From NCBI GenBank assembly GCA_029210625.1, contig JARGFU010000018.1, positions 87,312 to 151,311 of the forward strand: a DNA stretch of 64,000 nucleotides, in the 5' to 3' direction. Source of the stretch: Deltaproteobacteria bacterium (lineage in GTDB: Bacteria > Myxococcota > Myxococcia > SLRQ01). Each line of letters starts with the position of its first letter. Within the stretch, counting starts at the first letter, position 1. The translations under genes and the position numbers were made by a program. Of the stretch, positions 52,542 to 60,762 are shown piece after piece. The notes under the pieces were generated by a model, which was given only the letters and a program-made list of their open reading frames with translations, was not told the DNA's origin and ran no database searches.

Positions 52542-53158
52542 TGGCGAGGGAGCTCGAGCCGCGCGAGCGCATCCTCGCCGCCGGGAAGCACCTCTTCGCC
52601 CGCAAGGGCTTCGCCGGCACGGGCGTGCGCGAGATCGCCAGCCGCGCCGGCGTGAACCTGGCGATGATCAACTACTACTTCGGCTCGAAGGAGGGCCTGC
52701 TCCAGGCCATCACCGAGAGCTACTTCGACCGGGTCTTCCCCGGCGCCGCCGAGGCCGTGCAGAGCGAGGGGGGCGCCCGTGAGATCGTCCGGAAGATCGC
52801 CGCGGTGATGATCGGGGTCCTGCGGGACGATCCCGAGATCCTGCGGATCCTCCTCAACCGGCTGCCCCTGGAGCCCGACGGCCTCTCCGGCCTCCCCCGG
52901 GAGCGCTTCGAGCTGATGTTCGGGCTGATCAGCCAGAAGCTGGTCCCCCTCCTGGAGGCGGAGACCGGCCACCGGATCGGCCCCCAGCTCCTCGTCCCGG
53001 CGATGGTCGGCCTCATCGCGGGCCACTTCCTCTTCCGCAATCAGCTCGAGACCCTCCCGGGCATCGAGTTCGAAGCCGACTTCTACGACCGCATGCCGGA
53101 CCTGGTCGTCCAGGTCCTCTTCGATGGCTTCTCCGGCCTGGAGACCGACTCCCCATGA
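52541..53158 (+). CDS. TetR family transcriptional regulator
   Basis: 205 residues; its ATG overlaps the stop of the barrel gene (TGATG) and its own stop overlaps the start of the MMPL gene (ATGA). The N-terminal TetR helix-turn-helix is typical: RERILAAGKHLFARKGFAGT, VREIASRAGVNLAMINYYFG, SKEGLLQAI. The C-terminal helical part (residues 70-200) is the ligand pocket; LFGLISQKLVPLL and GHFLFRNQLETLP are its conserved-looking parts. It probably binds the ACAAACGTTTGT palindrome in the operon promoter and releases it when the transported hydrophobic compound binds. Confidence 0.93.
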   Translation: MARELEPRERILAAGKHLFARKGFAGTGVREIASRAGVNLAMINYYFGSKEGLLQAITESYFDRVFPGAAEAVQSEGGAREIVRKIAAVMIGVLRDDPEILRILLNRLPLEPDGLSGLPRERFELMFGLISQKLVPLLEAETGHRIGPQLLVPAMVGLIAGHFLFRNQLETLPGIEFEADFYDRMPDLVVQVLFDGFSGLETDSP

Positions 53159-55413
53159 AGCGCCTCTCCTACCTCGTCACCCGCCACCCCTGGCTCTTCA
53201 TCGTCTTCTTCGTCCTGGCGACCGCCGCCGTCGGCTCGAACCTGCGCAACCTGGAGATCGAGCCGGACCTCAAGGCGATGCTCCCGACCGACTTCCCCGC
53301 GCGGGTGGACATGGACGCCATCGACGAGCTCTTCGGCGGCACCGACTTCATCATGGTGGTGCTCGAGGGCGACGACGTCCTCTCCGAGGAGACCCTCGGC
53401 CGGGTGAAGGAGCTCTCCCGCAAGCTCGCCCGGGTGAAGGGGGTCGATCGGGTGATGTCGCTGACCACCGCGAACGACATCCGCGCCGAGGAGGGCATGA
53501 TGGTGGTCGAGCGGGCGGTGCGGCGCGTGCCGAAGAGCGCCGAGGCCCGGGAGAAGCTCCGGGGGCAGCTCGCCGCCAACGACCTGCTGATGGGCACCGT
53601 GGTCTCGAGGGACTTCCGGGCGACCGCGCTGGTGTGTCAGCTGAAGATCTCGGCCCCGGACCGCGCGACCCTGGAGGCCGTCCGGGAGACGATCGCGGCC
53701 GTCCCCGGGCCGGAGAAGGTCTCGGTCGGCGGCTCCCCGGTGATCCGCACCGACATGGCCGGGGGCATCGCCAACGACATCCGCAAGCTCCTGCCCCTGG
53801 GCCTGCTGGTGATGTTGATCTTCCTCTTCGTCTGCTTCCGGCAGCTGCGGGGCGTCTTCCTCCCCTTCGTGGTCGTCGTGATGTCCATCGTCTTCGCGAT
53901 GGGGATGCTCCCCCTCCTGGGATGGAAGCTCCAGCTTATCACCGTGCTGCTCCCCGTGATCCTCATCGCGGTGGCCAACGACTACGGCATCCACATCCTG
54001 GCCCGGTACCAGGAGGAGAACCACCCGGACTCCCAGCTCGATCGCCCCGCCCTGGTCACCCGGATCGTCGAGGCCCTCGGCGGACCGGTGCTGGCCACCG
54101 CCCTCACCACCGTGGCCGGCCTCCTCGCGATGCTCTCCCACATCCTGGTGCCGGCCCGGCAGGTGGGCGTCCTGGCCGCCGCCGGGGTCACCTGGGCCCT
54201 GCTGGGCAGCCTCACCTTCATCCCGGCGGTGCTCACCGTGCTGCGCAAGGCCCGGCCCCGGGACGTCAGCGCCACCGGGGGACACCTCCTCGACCGCGCC
54301 CTCGGCCGCGTCGCGACGCTGGTCGTCGCCCGGCCGCGGACCGTGGTCACCTCCTCGAGCGTGCTCGTCGGCGCCATCGCCCTGGGCAGCTTCCTGCTGA
54401 CCATCGAGATGAACGTGGTGAACTTCTTCCCCGCCGACTCCGAGCTGGCGAAGGCCACCCTCCTGCTCCAGGAGAAGTTCGGCGGCAGCCTGGACGTGGC
54501 CGCGCTGGCGAAGGGAGACATCAAGGATCCGGCGGTGCTCAAGGAGATCGACGCCCTGGAGCAGCGCCTCCTCGCGATGCCCATCATCGAGAAGAGCAGC
54601 TCCATCGCCGGCGTGGTCCGCAAGATGAACGAGTCGGTCCACGGCGGGGACCCCTCCTTCGACACGATCCCCGAGACCCGGGAGGCCGTCGCGGAGCTCT
54701 TCCTCCTCTACTCCATGAGCGGCGACCCCACCGACTTCGATCGGATGGTCGACTTCCCCTACGAGCACGCCCTCCTCTCCGCGCGGATCGCCTCCCTCTC
54801 GACCTACGATCTGGAGAGCGCCACCCGGGAGGTGGAGAGCTTCATCGCCGGGCACCCGGAGACGGTCTTCGAGCGCGTGGGCGGCTTCTCCCGCCTCCTC
54901 TCCTCCCTGGTGAAGGCGCTGGTCGTGGGCCAGCTCTGGAGCCTGGCCCTCTCCCTCCTCATGGTGATGGTCCTGGTCGCCATCCTCTTTCGCTCCCTGA
55001 CCGCCGGCTTCATCTCGGCCGCGCCCCTCGGCGCCGCCATGGCCGCCCTCTTCGGGCTGATGGGGCTGATGGGGATCGAGCTCAACCACATCACCGCCCT
55101 GCTCTCGTCGATCATGATCGGCGTCGGCATCGACTACACGATCCACTTCCTCTGGCGGTACCGGGAGGAGCGCCGGACGCGCGAGCCCGCCGAGGCGGTC
55201 CACGAGACCCTCGTCACCACCGGCCGGGGCATCGTCTTCAACGCCCTCTCGGTGGTGGTGGGCTTCGCCATCCTCTTCTCCTCCGGCTTCCGGCCGATCC
55301 AGTGGTTCGGCTTCCTCGTCACCGTCTCCATCTCGGCCGCCCTCGTCGCCGCGATGGTCTTCCTCCCCGCTCTGGTATTGATCGTCCGGCCCCGATTCCT
55401 CGAGCCCGCTTGA
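53155..55413 (+). CDS. MMPL/RND family transporter
   Basis: 752 residues, twelve membrane helices in two halves of six. Each half starts with one helix (residues 14-32 and about 400-418), has a large periplasmic loop (33-210 and 420-590), then five helices. Motifs typical of the family: PVIRTDMAGGIANDI, VANDYGIHILARYQEE (the Asp in helix 4 that carries protons) and IGVGIDYTIHFLWRYREE. Both half-sites keep this GxxxDYxIH pattern, so the proton relay seems intact. MMPL proteins export or move lipids and other hydrophobic compounds. Start overlaps the TetR stop by four bases; the LolA-like gene follows after 12 bases. Confidence 0.92.
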   Translation: MKRLSYLVTRHPWLFIVFFVLATAAVGSNLRNLEIEPDLKAMLPTDFPARVDMDAIDELFGGTDFIMVVLEGDDVLSEETLGRVKELSRKLARVKGVDRVMSLTTANDIRAEEGMMVVERAVRRVPKSAEAREKLRGQLAANDLLMGTVVSRDFRATALVCQLKISAPDRATLEAVRETIAAVPGPEKVSVGGSPVIRTDMAGGIANDIRKLLPLGLLVMLIFLFVCFRQLRGVFLPFVVVVMSIVFAMGMLPLLGWKLQLITVLLPVILIAVANDYGIHILARYQEENHPDSQLDRPALVTRIVEALGGPVLATALTTVAGLLAMLSHILVPARQVGVLAAAGVTWALLGSLTFIPAVLTVLRKARPRDVSATGGHLLDRALGRVATLVVARPRTVVTSSSVLVGAIALGSFLLTIEMNVVNFFPADSELAKATLLLQEKFGGSLDVAALAKGDIKDPAVLKEIDALEQRLLAMPIIEKSSSIAGVVRKMNESVHGGDPSFDTIPETREAVAELFLLYSMSGDPTDFDRMVDFPYEHALLSARIASLSTYDLESATREVESFIAGHPETVFERVGGFSRLLSSLVKALVVGQLWSLALSLLMVMVLVAILFRSLTAGFISAAPLGAAMAALFGLMGLMGIELNHITALLSSIMIGVGIDYTIHFLWRYREERRTREPAEAVHETLVTTGRGIVFNALSVVVGFAILFSSGFRPIQWFGFLVTVSISAALVAAMVFLPALVLIVRPRFLEPA

Positions 55414-55425
55414 AGGAGCCCGAAC

Positions 55426-56226
55426 ATGCGCCGCCTCACTTCTTCCCTCGCCCTCCTCTCCCTCCTCCTGCCGGCCCTCGCCCTCGCCGAGGACGCAGAG
55501 GCCCCGACGGCTCAGGCGATCGTCCAGGCCGCCTACGACGCCAGCCGCCTCGACGGCGCGGAGATGATCTCCCAGCTGACGATCTCCAACGCCGCCGGCC
55601 AGAGCCGGGTGCGGAAGATCGCGGCCGTCTCGCGGACCTACGAGGGGGGCATCGAGAAGCGCCTCACCCGCTTCCTCGCCCCCGCCGACGTGAAGGGCAC
55701 CGGCCTGCTCTCGGTGGACTACCCGGAGAAGACCGACGACCTCTGGCTCTTCCTCCCCTCCCTGCGCAAGACCCGGAAGATCGTCTCCTCCGAGCGCGCC
55801 AAGAGCTTCATGGGCTCGGAGTTCACCTACTCCGACATCACGCCGCCACCGCTGGGCGACTTCGTCTTCACCCTCCTCGGCTCCGAGGAGGCGGACGGGG
55901 TCGACTGCTGGAAGCTGGAGGAGAAGCCCAAGGACGAGGACATCGCCGACGAGAACGGCTTCTCCCGGCGCGTCGCCTGGATCGGCAAGGCCGACCACGT
56001 GCGGCGGAAGGTCACCTACTACGATCTCGACGGTGAGCTGCACCGCGAGCTCTCGGCCACCGGCGTGAAGCTCGTCGACGAGAAGCAGGGCCGCTACCGC
56101 CCCATGCAGATGACGATGAAGAACCTCCAGAACGGGCGCAACTCCGAGCTGAAGATCGAGAAGATCCAGCTGCGGGAGGACATCCCCGAGGACTACTTCA
56201 CCACCCGCTACCTCGAGCGGCAATAG
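55426..56226 (+). CDS. LolA-like outer-membrane lipoprotein-sorting family protein
   Basis: 266 residues. A cleavable signal peptide (residues 1-21, LLSLLLPALALAE) and a LolA/LppX-like half-barrel: VRKIAAVSRTYEGGIEKRLT, RFLAPADVKGTGLLSVDYPE, LWLFLPSLRKTRKIVSSERA, KSFMGSEFTYSDI. The pattern RKIVSSERAKSFMGSEFTY is diagnostic of this secreted partner of MMPL transporters (DUF4292/LolA_like group). It likely ferries a hydrophobic molecule across the periplasm between the MMPL transporter and the DUF1302-like barrel. AAGGAG lies upstream of the ATG. Confidence 0.88.
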   Translation: MRRLTSSLALLSLLLPALALAEDAEAPTAQAIVQAAYDASRLDGAEMISQLTISNAAGQSRVRKIAAVSRTYEGGIEKRLTRFLAPADVKGTGLLSVDYPEKTDDLWLFLPSLRKTRKIVSSERAKSFMGSEFTYSDITPPPLGDFVFTLLGSEEADGVDCWKLEEKPKDEDIADENGFSRRVAWIGKADHVRRKVTYYDLDGELHRELSATGVKLVDEKQGRYRPMQMTMKNLQNGRNSELKIEKIQLREDIPEDYFTTRYLERQ

Positions 56227-56230
56227 AGCC

Positions 56231-56815
56231 TCAGTGGAGGCGGGGGCGGAGGGGCAGCGCGGCGGCGATCTCGGCCTCCCGGGCCGCCAGCACCTCCAGG
56301 CGCTCCGCCACGCGCGCGGGCTCGAAGAGGGACTCGGCCAGCTCGACGAAGAGGCGGAAGTGCCCCGCCTCCACCTTCGCCAGGCCGGCGTAGAAGGCTC
56401 GCAGCTCCTCGTCCTCCAGGGTCTCGCCCAGGAGCGCCAGGCGCTCGCCGGAGCGGGCCTCGATGAGAGAGAAGACGAGCAGCCGGTCGAGGAGGCGCTG
56501 GTCCCGGGGGTGGCGCACCTCCTCGAGCAGGGCCCGGGCGTAGGGGTCGCCCCCGTCCTTGCCCAGGGGGAGGCCCCGGGCCAGGAGCAGGGCGTGGACC
56601 TGCTGGAAGTGCTGGAGCTCCTCCCGGGCGAGGCGCACGCAGCGCCGCACCAGCTGGTCGTGCTCCGGGTAGGCGCTGACCAGGGACATCGCGGAGGCCG
56701 CGGCCTTCTTCTCGAGGTGGGCGTGATCCTGCAGGACCGCCGCCATGTCCCTGCCGGCGATCTCGGTCCACTCCCGGGGGGTGGCCCACCGCAGGGGCTG
56801 CACCTCCGCGCTCAT
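56231..56815 (-). CDS. miaE: tRNA-(ms2io6A37) hydroxylase-like diiron protein
   Basis: 194 residues, normal for MiaE. The four-helix ferritin-like diiron site is visible: Glu and His in DHAHLEKKAAASAM (residues 30-43), REELQHFQQVH (65-75), LIEARSGERL (about 118-127) and KVEAGHFRLF (about 144-153). MiaE hydroxylates the isoprenyl group of ms2i6A at position 37 of tRNA using O2. This shows that the organism meets oxygen. The start overlaps the PpiC gene stop by one base (TGATG), so expression is coupled. Convergent with the LolA-like gene (four bases between stops). Confidence 0.88.
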   Translation of the reverse strand: MSAEVQPLRWATPREWTEIAGRDMAAVLQDHAHLEKKAAASAMSLVSAYPEHDQLVRRCVRLAREELQHFQQVHALLLARGLPLGKDGGDPYARALLEEVRHPRDQRLLDRLLVFSLIEARSGERLALLGETLEDEELRAFYAGLAKVEAGHFRLFVELAESLFEPARVAERLEVLAAREAEIAAALPLRPRLH

Positions 56816-57720
56816 CAGTAGACGACCTCGGCCCGCGCGCGGAGCGCCGCCTCGGCCTCCTCCTTCGCCCGGGCCATCGCCTGCCGCTCCAGGTCGGCTC
56901 GCAGCGCCGGCCGCAGGGTCTCGAGGGAGGACTCGGGCTCCGGCTCGCGGGCCACCAGCCGGAAGAGCCAGTGGCGCCCCTCCCCTCCGGAGGCGCGCCC
57001 GACCTGGCCGGGCTCCAGCCCCTCCAGGACCGGCCGCCAGGGCTCGGGCAGCTGGGTCCAGCGCAGGAAGCCCAGATCCCAGGGCCGCCTCCCGCCCGCG
57101 GGGAGGGCCTCCGGCGTCCCCTCCGCGGCCAGGCTCTCGAAGTCCTCGCCCGCCTCGATCCGCCCCCAGAGGGCGTCGAGCTCGGCCTCGCTCCGGCGCA
57201 GGATCTGCTGGACGTGGTAGCGCTGCGCCAGCTGCGCCCGCTTCGCCTCGTGGTATTGGCGGACCTCGTCGTCGCTGACCCTCGGGGCCTCGGCGCCCAG
57301 GCGCCCCCGCAGCTCCCGGGCGAGGAGCCGCCGCCGCAGGTCGGCGAGCTCGGCCTCCTTCTGCTCCAGCTGCCGGGCGATCCGCTCGTCGCGATCCAGC
57401 CCCCGGGCCTCGGCCTCCTGGGCCAGGATCTCCTGCTCCACCAGGACCTCGAGGAGGTTCCGCTCCTGCTCCGCGCTCAGGGAGCGGCCCCGGGTGAGGG
57501 GGTTGCGCCGGAGGGTGAAGTCCAGCTCCGCCCGGGTGATGGGGCGGCCGTTCACCCGGGCCAGGACCTCACCCTCCCCGCTTCCGGCCGCCGGGGCCGC
57601 CGGCTCCACCGCGGGCGCGGGGGGCTCCTCGGCGCCGGGGCGGCCCGGACACGCCGAGAGCCCCAGCGCCAGGATCACCGCGATCAGTCGCGGTTCTGCA
57701 GGTCGTGGCAGGCGCCGCAC
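56815..57720 (-). CDS. PpiC/SurA-type peptidyl-prolyl isomerase lipoprotein
   Basis: Up to 301 residues. The start is uncertain: the GTG at 57720 lies inside the last codons of the decaheme gene (37-base overlap, no good ribosome binding site), while the only later start is a GTG that would remove most of the signal. LALGLSAC is a lipobox. SurA-like N-terminal helices follow (VLARVNGRPITRAELDFTLR, RNLLEVLVEQEILAQEAEAR), then a parvulin domain (YHVQQILRRSEAELDALWGR ... GRRPWDLGFLRWTQLPEPWR). It is probably a periplasmic foldase; its place directly behind two decaheme cytochromes suggests that it helps them fold or insert. Confidence 0.82.
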   Translation of the reverse strand: MRRLPRPAEPRLIAVILALGLSACPGRPGAEEPPAPAVEPAAPAAGSGEGEVLARVNGRPITRAELDFTLRRNPLTRGRSLSAEQERNLLEVLVEQEILAQEAEARGLDRDERIARQLEQKEAELADLRRRLLARELRGRLGAEAPRVSDDEVRQYHEAKRAQLAQRYHVQQILRRSEAELDALWGRIEAGEDFESLAAEGTPEALPAGGRRPWDLGFLRWTQLPEPWRPVLEGLEPGQVGRASGGEGRHWLFRLVAREPEPESSLETLRPALRADLERQAMARAKEEAEAALRARAEVVY

Positions 57721-60560
57721 TGGTCGATGGCGTCGTTCGAGAACTGCTTGTTGTGGCGAGCGAAGTCGAGGACGAAGCCCCGGCCGTTGGCGTCCTGGTG
57801 GCAGGTGGCGCAGTTGCCAGCCGGGGGGAGCTCCTCGGCCGCCTGCTTCACCTGGAAGGTCACCCAGCCCACGGAGGGGGTGGCGTAGTCGCTGCCGTTC
57901 ACCCGGCCCCGGTCGGCGATCTCGACGCTGGCCACGTAGGTGCCCGGCATCAGATCATCGACGGGATCGAGGGTGTAGGTGATGGCGCCGGCGCTCCAGG
58001 CGGCCTTGGGATCGTCCTCGGCCGGATCGACGTGCTGGTAGACGACGTTGTTCGGGTAGTAGCCGCCGAGGGTCTGGAGGCTCGTGTCTCCCCCGAAGAC
58101 CGCCGCGGTCACCGCGCTCTTCAGGAGCTGGATCGAGTAGACGGTCCCCAGGTTGCGGCTGCGCAGGGCGAGCCGGCCGTCCTCCTCGTAGGCGATGGCC
58201 CGGTCGTTGAAGGCGGCGTCGGCGTTCAGCCACGCGATGATCTCGGCGACCGTGGCGGCGGCCGGATCGGCGAAAGTACCGCTGGCCACCGGGACGGCGA
58301 TCTCACCCGGCGCCAGGCCGGCGCCCGCGGCGAGGTCCTCGAGGCGGATGGTCCGTCCGCCGTCGACGGCGAGCTTGAGCTGGGCGTCGATGGAGGAGAT
58401 GTCGAAGGGCCCGGTGCCGGTGCTGTAGACCTCGGCACGGGCGGCCGTCGTGAGGACCGGGTTGCGCTTGCCCCGTGGCCCGTGGACGAAGAGGTAGGCG
58501 GCGGTGAACTTGCCGTCCTCGGCCGGGCAGGCGTCACCCTCGGACTCGGCGGCGGTGCAGCCCTCGGCTCCGTCGTCGTCCTCGACCACGGTGGTGTGGT
58601 CGATGGGGGTGCCGGCCTTGTCCAGGACGAGGGTGACCACCGGGGACTCTCCGGCCACGAAGTGAGTGCCGTTGGCCGGCGTGGAGACGCTCAGGGTCAC
58701 GCCGAACTCGGGCTGGTGGCGGGGGGTCTTGGAGGCCCAGTCGTGGGACTCCTCGACCGCCAGCGCCGTGCCCGAGGCGGGGTGGCAGCCCACGCAACCC
58801 GCGTCGCTGGTGGCGGCGCCGCCGGTGTGGAGGACCTTGCCGGCCGGGGGCGGGTCCACGAAGGAGGTGGTGTCGTGGCAGGTCCCGCAGGCGTAGCGCG
58901 AGGGGACGGTCTTCCAGTTGTCCACGTTGGCGCCGCTGCCGGTGTGGCACTTGGTGCAGTTGGCGATCACGGCGGGGAAGGTCGCCTCCCACCAGCGGTA
59001 CTCCCGGACGCTGCCGTTGCGCTCCCGGTAGATGACGTAGTCACCGTTGTCGGCCGACTCGTCGGCGGCGGTGGCGGGATCGTCCCAGACGAGGCCGTCC
59101 GCCCCCGGGATGCTCGCGAGCTGGCTGCCGGAGTGGATCTTGTGGACCAGGCTCACCATGCCCAGGGACTCGTCGTTGAAGGGGCTGCTGTAGAAGGAGT
59201 TGTGGCAGAGGTTGCAGCCCTCGAGGGTCAGGCGGTCGCCGCCGTGCCCGCGGAACTCGAACTCGCCGTGGCAGCTCTGGCAGACGTTGGTGGGGACGAT
59301 GTCCCGGGTGTAGGCCGACGCGCTGCCGTCGGGGACCCAGTCGTAGGTCCCCTCGCCCGTGGCGTCCTCGTGCCCGCCGGTGCGGACCTCGACCCGGTGC
59401 AGGCGGCTGCGATCGTAGACGATGGGCTGGCCGTTGGCGGTGGCGTTGGCCAGGTTGGCGGTGAAGGTGTAGCGGTAGTTGCCGCCGCCGAGGTTCATGA
59501 AGTTGGCGGCGTTGGCCTGGATGTCCTCGGAGGACCCCATGTCGGCCGAGGTGCCGGCCGGGTTCGGCCAGGGGCCGTCGGCGGGCACGGTGATGGTGGT
59601 GAAGATGTAGGGCACCCACTGGCTGTAGGCGCGGGTGGCCGTCGGCGGCTCGAGGGAGACCACCGAGAGCTGGATGTCGCTCTGGGGGCCGGGCACCGTA
59701 CCGTCGAAGGTGTCCACCGGGAGGCCCTTCTTGTCGGCGACGTGGAACTCGACCACCAGCTGACCGGCGGGATCGGCCACGGCGCTGGTCACCGTGATGT
59801 CGACGAAGAACTTGCCGCAGTCGCTCGGGGTGGTGCCCGGAGGGCAGGCCTCGTACTCGCCGGTGGAGAGCAGGTAGCCGGTGGAGTGGTTCTGCCCCAC
59901 ACCCGTCCCGACGGTCGAGCCGGTGTGGCAGACCTTGCAGGACTCCTCCTCGTCGCCGCTCCAGGGGGCGTTCGGCGTCGGATCGAAGGTCATCACCTTG
60001 TAGTGCGCCTGGGCGGCGTCGGAGTCGTGGCAGCCACGGCAGGCGTGGCGGTCCGGCTCGGTCAGGAAGCTGCCGCTGGTGGTGGCGGTCGGGTGGCAGG
60101 TCTCGCAGTTGCGGATGTCCTGGGTGAACTCGATGTCCCAGTTCCGCCCCTTCACCAGGTCGTTGTAGGCGACGGTCTCGTTCGGGTAGGTCAGGTTCTG
60201 TCCGTTGTGGATGGCGTGGACCCGGCGGGAGATGGGCACGCCGCCCGCCCAGGGGATGACCTCCCCGGCGGTCTGGTCCTTGCCGTCGCGGACGACGACG
60301 CTGGTGCCGTCGGAGCAGGAGATGGTCTTGGTGCCGTCGCCGTTGTCGGCCACGCTGCAGGTGGCGCCCGCGCCGTCCCGCAGGGTGATCACCGTCCCGT
60401 CGCAGTTCACGTCGTAGGTGCCGTCACCGTTGTCGGTGAGGGTGCAGGGGGTCCCGGGGTCCCCGACCTGACCGGCCGCTCCGGCCGGGCCGGCGGGGCC
60501 CTCGCAGGCAGTCGAGAAGAGGAAGAGACCGGCGAGGAAGACGCGAAGGGTCGCGCGCAT
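57684..60560 (-). CDS. Decaheme c-type cytochrome lipoprotein, OmcA/MtrC family (copy 1)
   Basis: 958 residues from MRATLRVFLAG; the signal ends in FLFSTAC, a lipobox. Ten CXXCH sites are present (CETCH, CRGCH, CKVCH, CQSCH, CNLCH, CTKCH, CGTCH, CVGCH, CATCH, CGACH), equal to the ten hemes of OmcA/MtrC. After the lipobox a collagen-like GPAGPAG stretch is followed by two 20-residue hairpin repeats (DNGDGTYDVNCDGT and DNGDGTKTISCSDGT). Beta-rich domains separate the two heme groups, as in OmcA. It should sit on the cell surface and pass electrons to solid or external acceptors. It follows copy 2 by 202 bases on the same strand. Confidence 0.93.
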   Translation of the reverse strand: MRATLRVFLAGLFLFSTACEGPAGPAGAAGQVGDPGTPCTLTDNGDGTYDVNCDGTVITLRDGAGATCSVADNGDGTKTISCSDGTSVVVRDGKDQTAGEVIPWAGGVPISRRVHAIHNGQNLTYPNETVAYNDLVKGRNWDIEFTQDIRNCETCHPTATTSGSFLTEPDRHACRGCHDSDAAQAHYKVMTFDPTPNAPWSGDEEESCKVCHTGSTVGTGVGQNHSTGYLLSTGEYEACPPGTTPSDCGKFFVDITVTSAVADPAGQLVVEFHVADKKGLPVDTFDGTVPGPQSDIQLSVVSLEPPTATRAYSQWVPYIFTTITVPADGPWPNPAGTSADMGSSEDIQANAANFMNLGGGNYRYTFTANLANATANGQPIVYDRSRLHRVEVRTGGHEDATGEGTYDWVPDGSASAYTRDIVPTNVCQSCHGEFEFRGHGGDRLTLEGCNLCHNSFYSSPFNDESLGMVSLVHKIHSGSQLASIPGADGLVWDDPATAADESADNGDYVIYRERNGSVREYRWWEATFPAVIANCTKCHTGSGANVDNWKTVPSRYACGTCHDTTSFVDPPPAGKVLHTGGAATSDAGCVGCHPASGTALAVEESHDWASKTPRHQPEFGVTLSVSTPANGTHFVAGESPVVTLVLDKAGTPIDHTTVVEDDDGAEGCTAAESEGDACPAEDGKFTAAYLFVHGPRGKRNPVLTTAARAEVYSTGTGPFDISSIDAQLKLAVDGGRTIRLEDLAAGAGLAPGEIAVPVASGTFADPAAATVAEIIAWLNADAAFNDRAIAYEEDGRLALRSRNLGTVYSIQLLKSAVTAAVFGGDTSLQTLGGYYPNNVVYQHVDPAEDDPKAAWSAGAITYTLDPVDDLMPGTYVASVEIADRGRVNGSDYATPSVGWVTFQVKQAAEELPPAGNCATCHQDANGRGFVLDFARHNKQFSNDAIDQCGACHDLQNRD

Positions 60561-60762
60561 GACAGTACCCTCTGATGTGCTGGTGGGAGAGCGAGGACCG
60601 CACCCCGCATACCACCAGCCAACCGCCGATCCAACCGGTTGTTTACGACGCTCTACGACCCTCTGGACGCACGAAGCCCGCCACACCGGCCGGCGGTGTG
60701 ACGGGCTCCATGGCCCCCCCGCGGGGGCGGGCTCGAGGCCCGCCCCGTGTGGGTGGAGTCGC
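60561..60762 (-). promoter_or_regulatory. Inter-cytochrome region with two strong stem-loops
   Basis: No gene. Two hairpins stand in the gap after copy 2 stops: GGGGCGGGC-TCGAG-GCCCGCCCC (60724-60746, nine-base perfect stem) and AGCCCG...CACACCG-GCCGG-CGGTGTG...CGGGCT (60675-60707). Neither is followed by a T run on the minus strand, so they look more like mRNA-processing or stability stems, or weak attenuators, than simple terminators. They could set unequal levels of the two cytochromes. Confidence 0.55.

Noticed and set aside
53083..56223. 1046-codon minus-strand frame opposite the MMPL operon
   Set aside because: Asp/Glu/Gly/His-rich shadow without domains; the plus-strand MMPL and LolA-like proteins are unambiguous.
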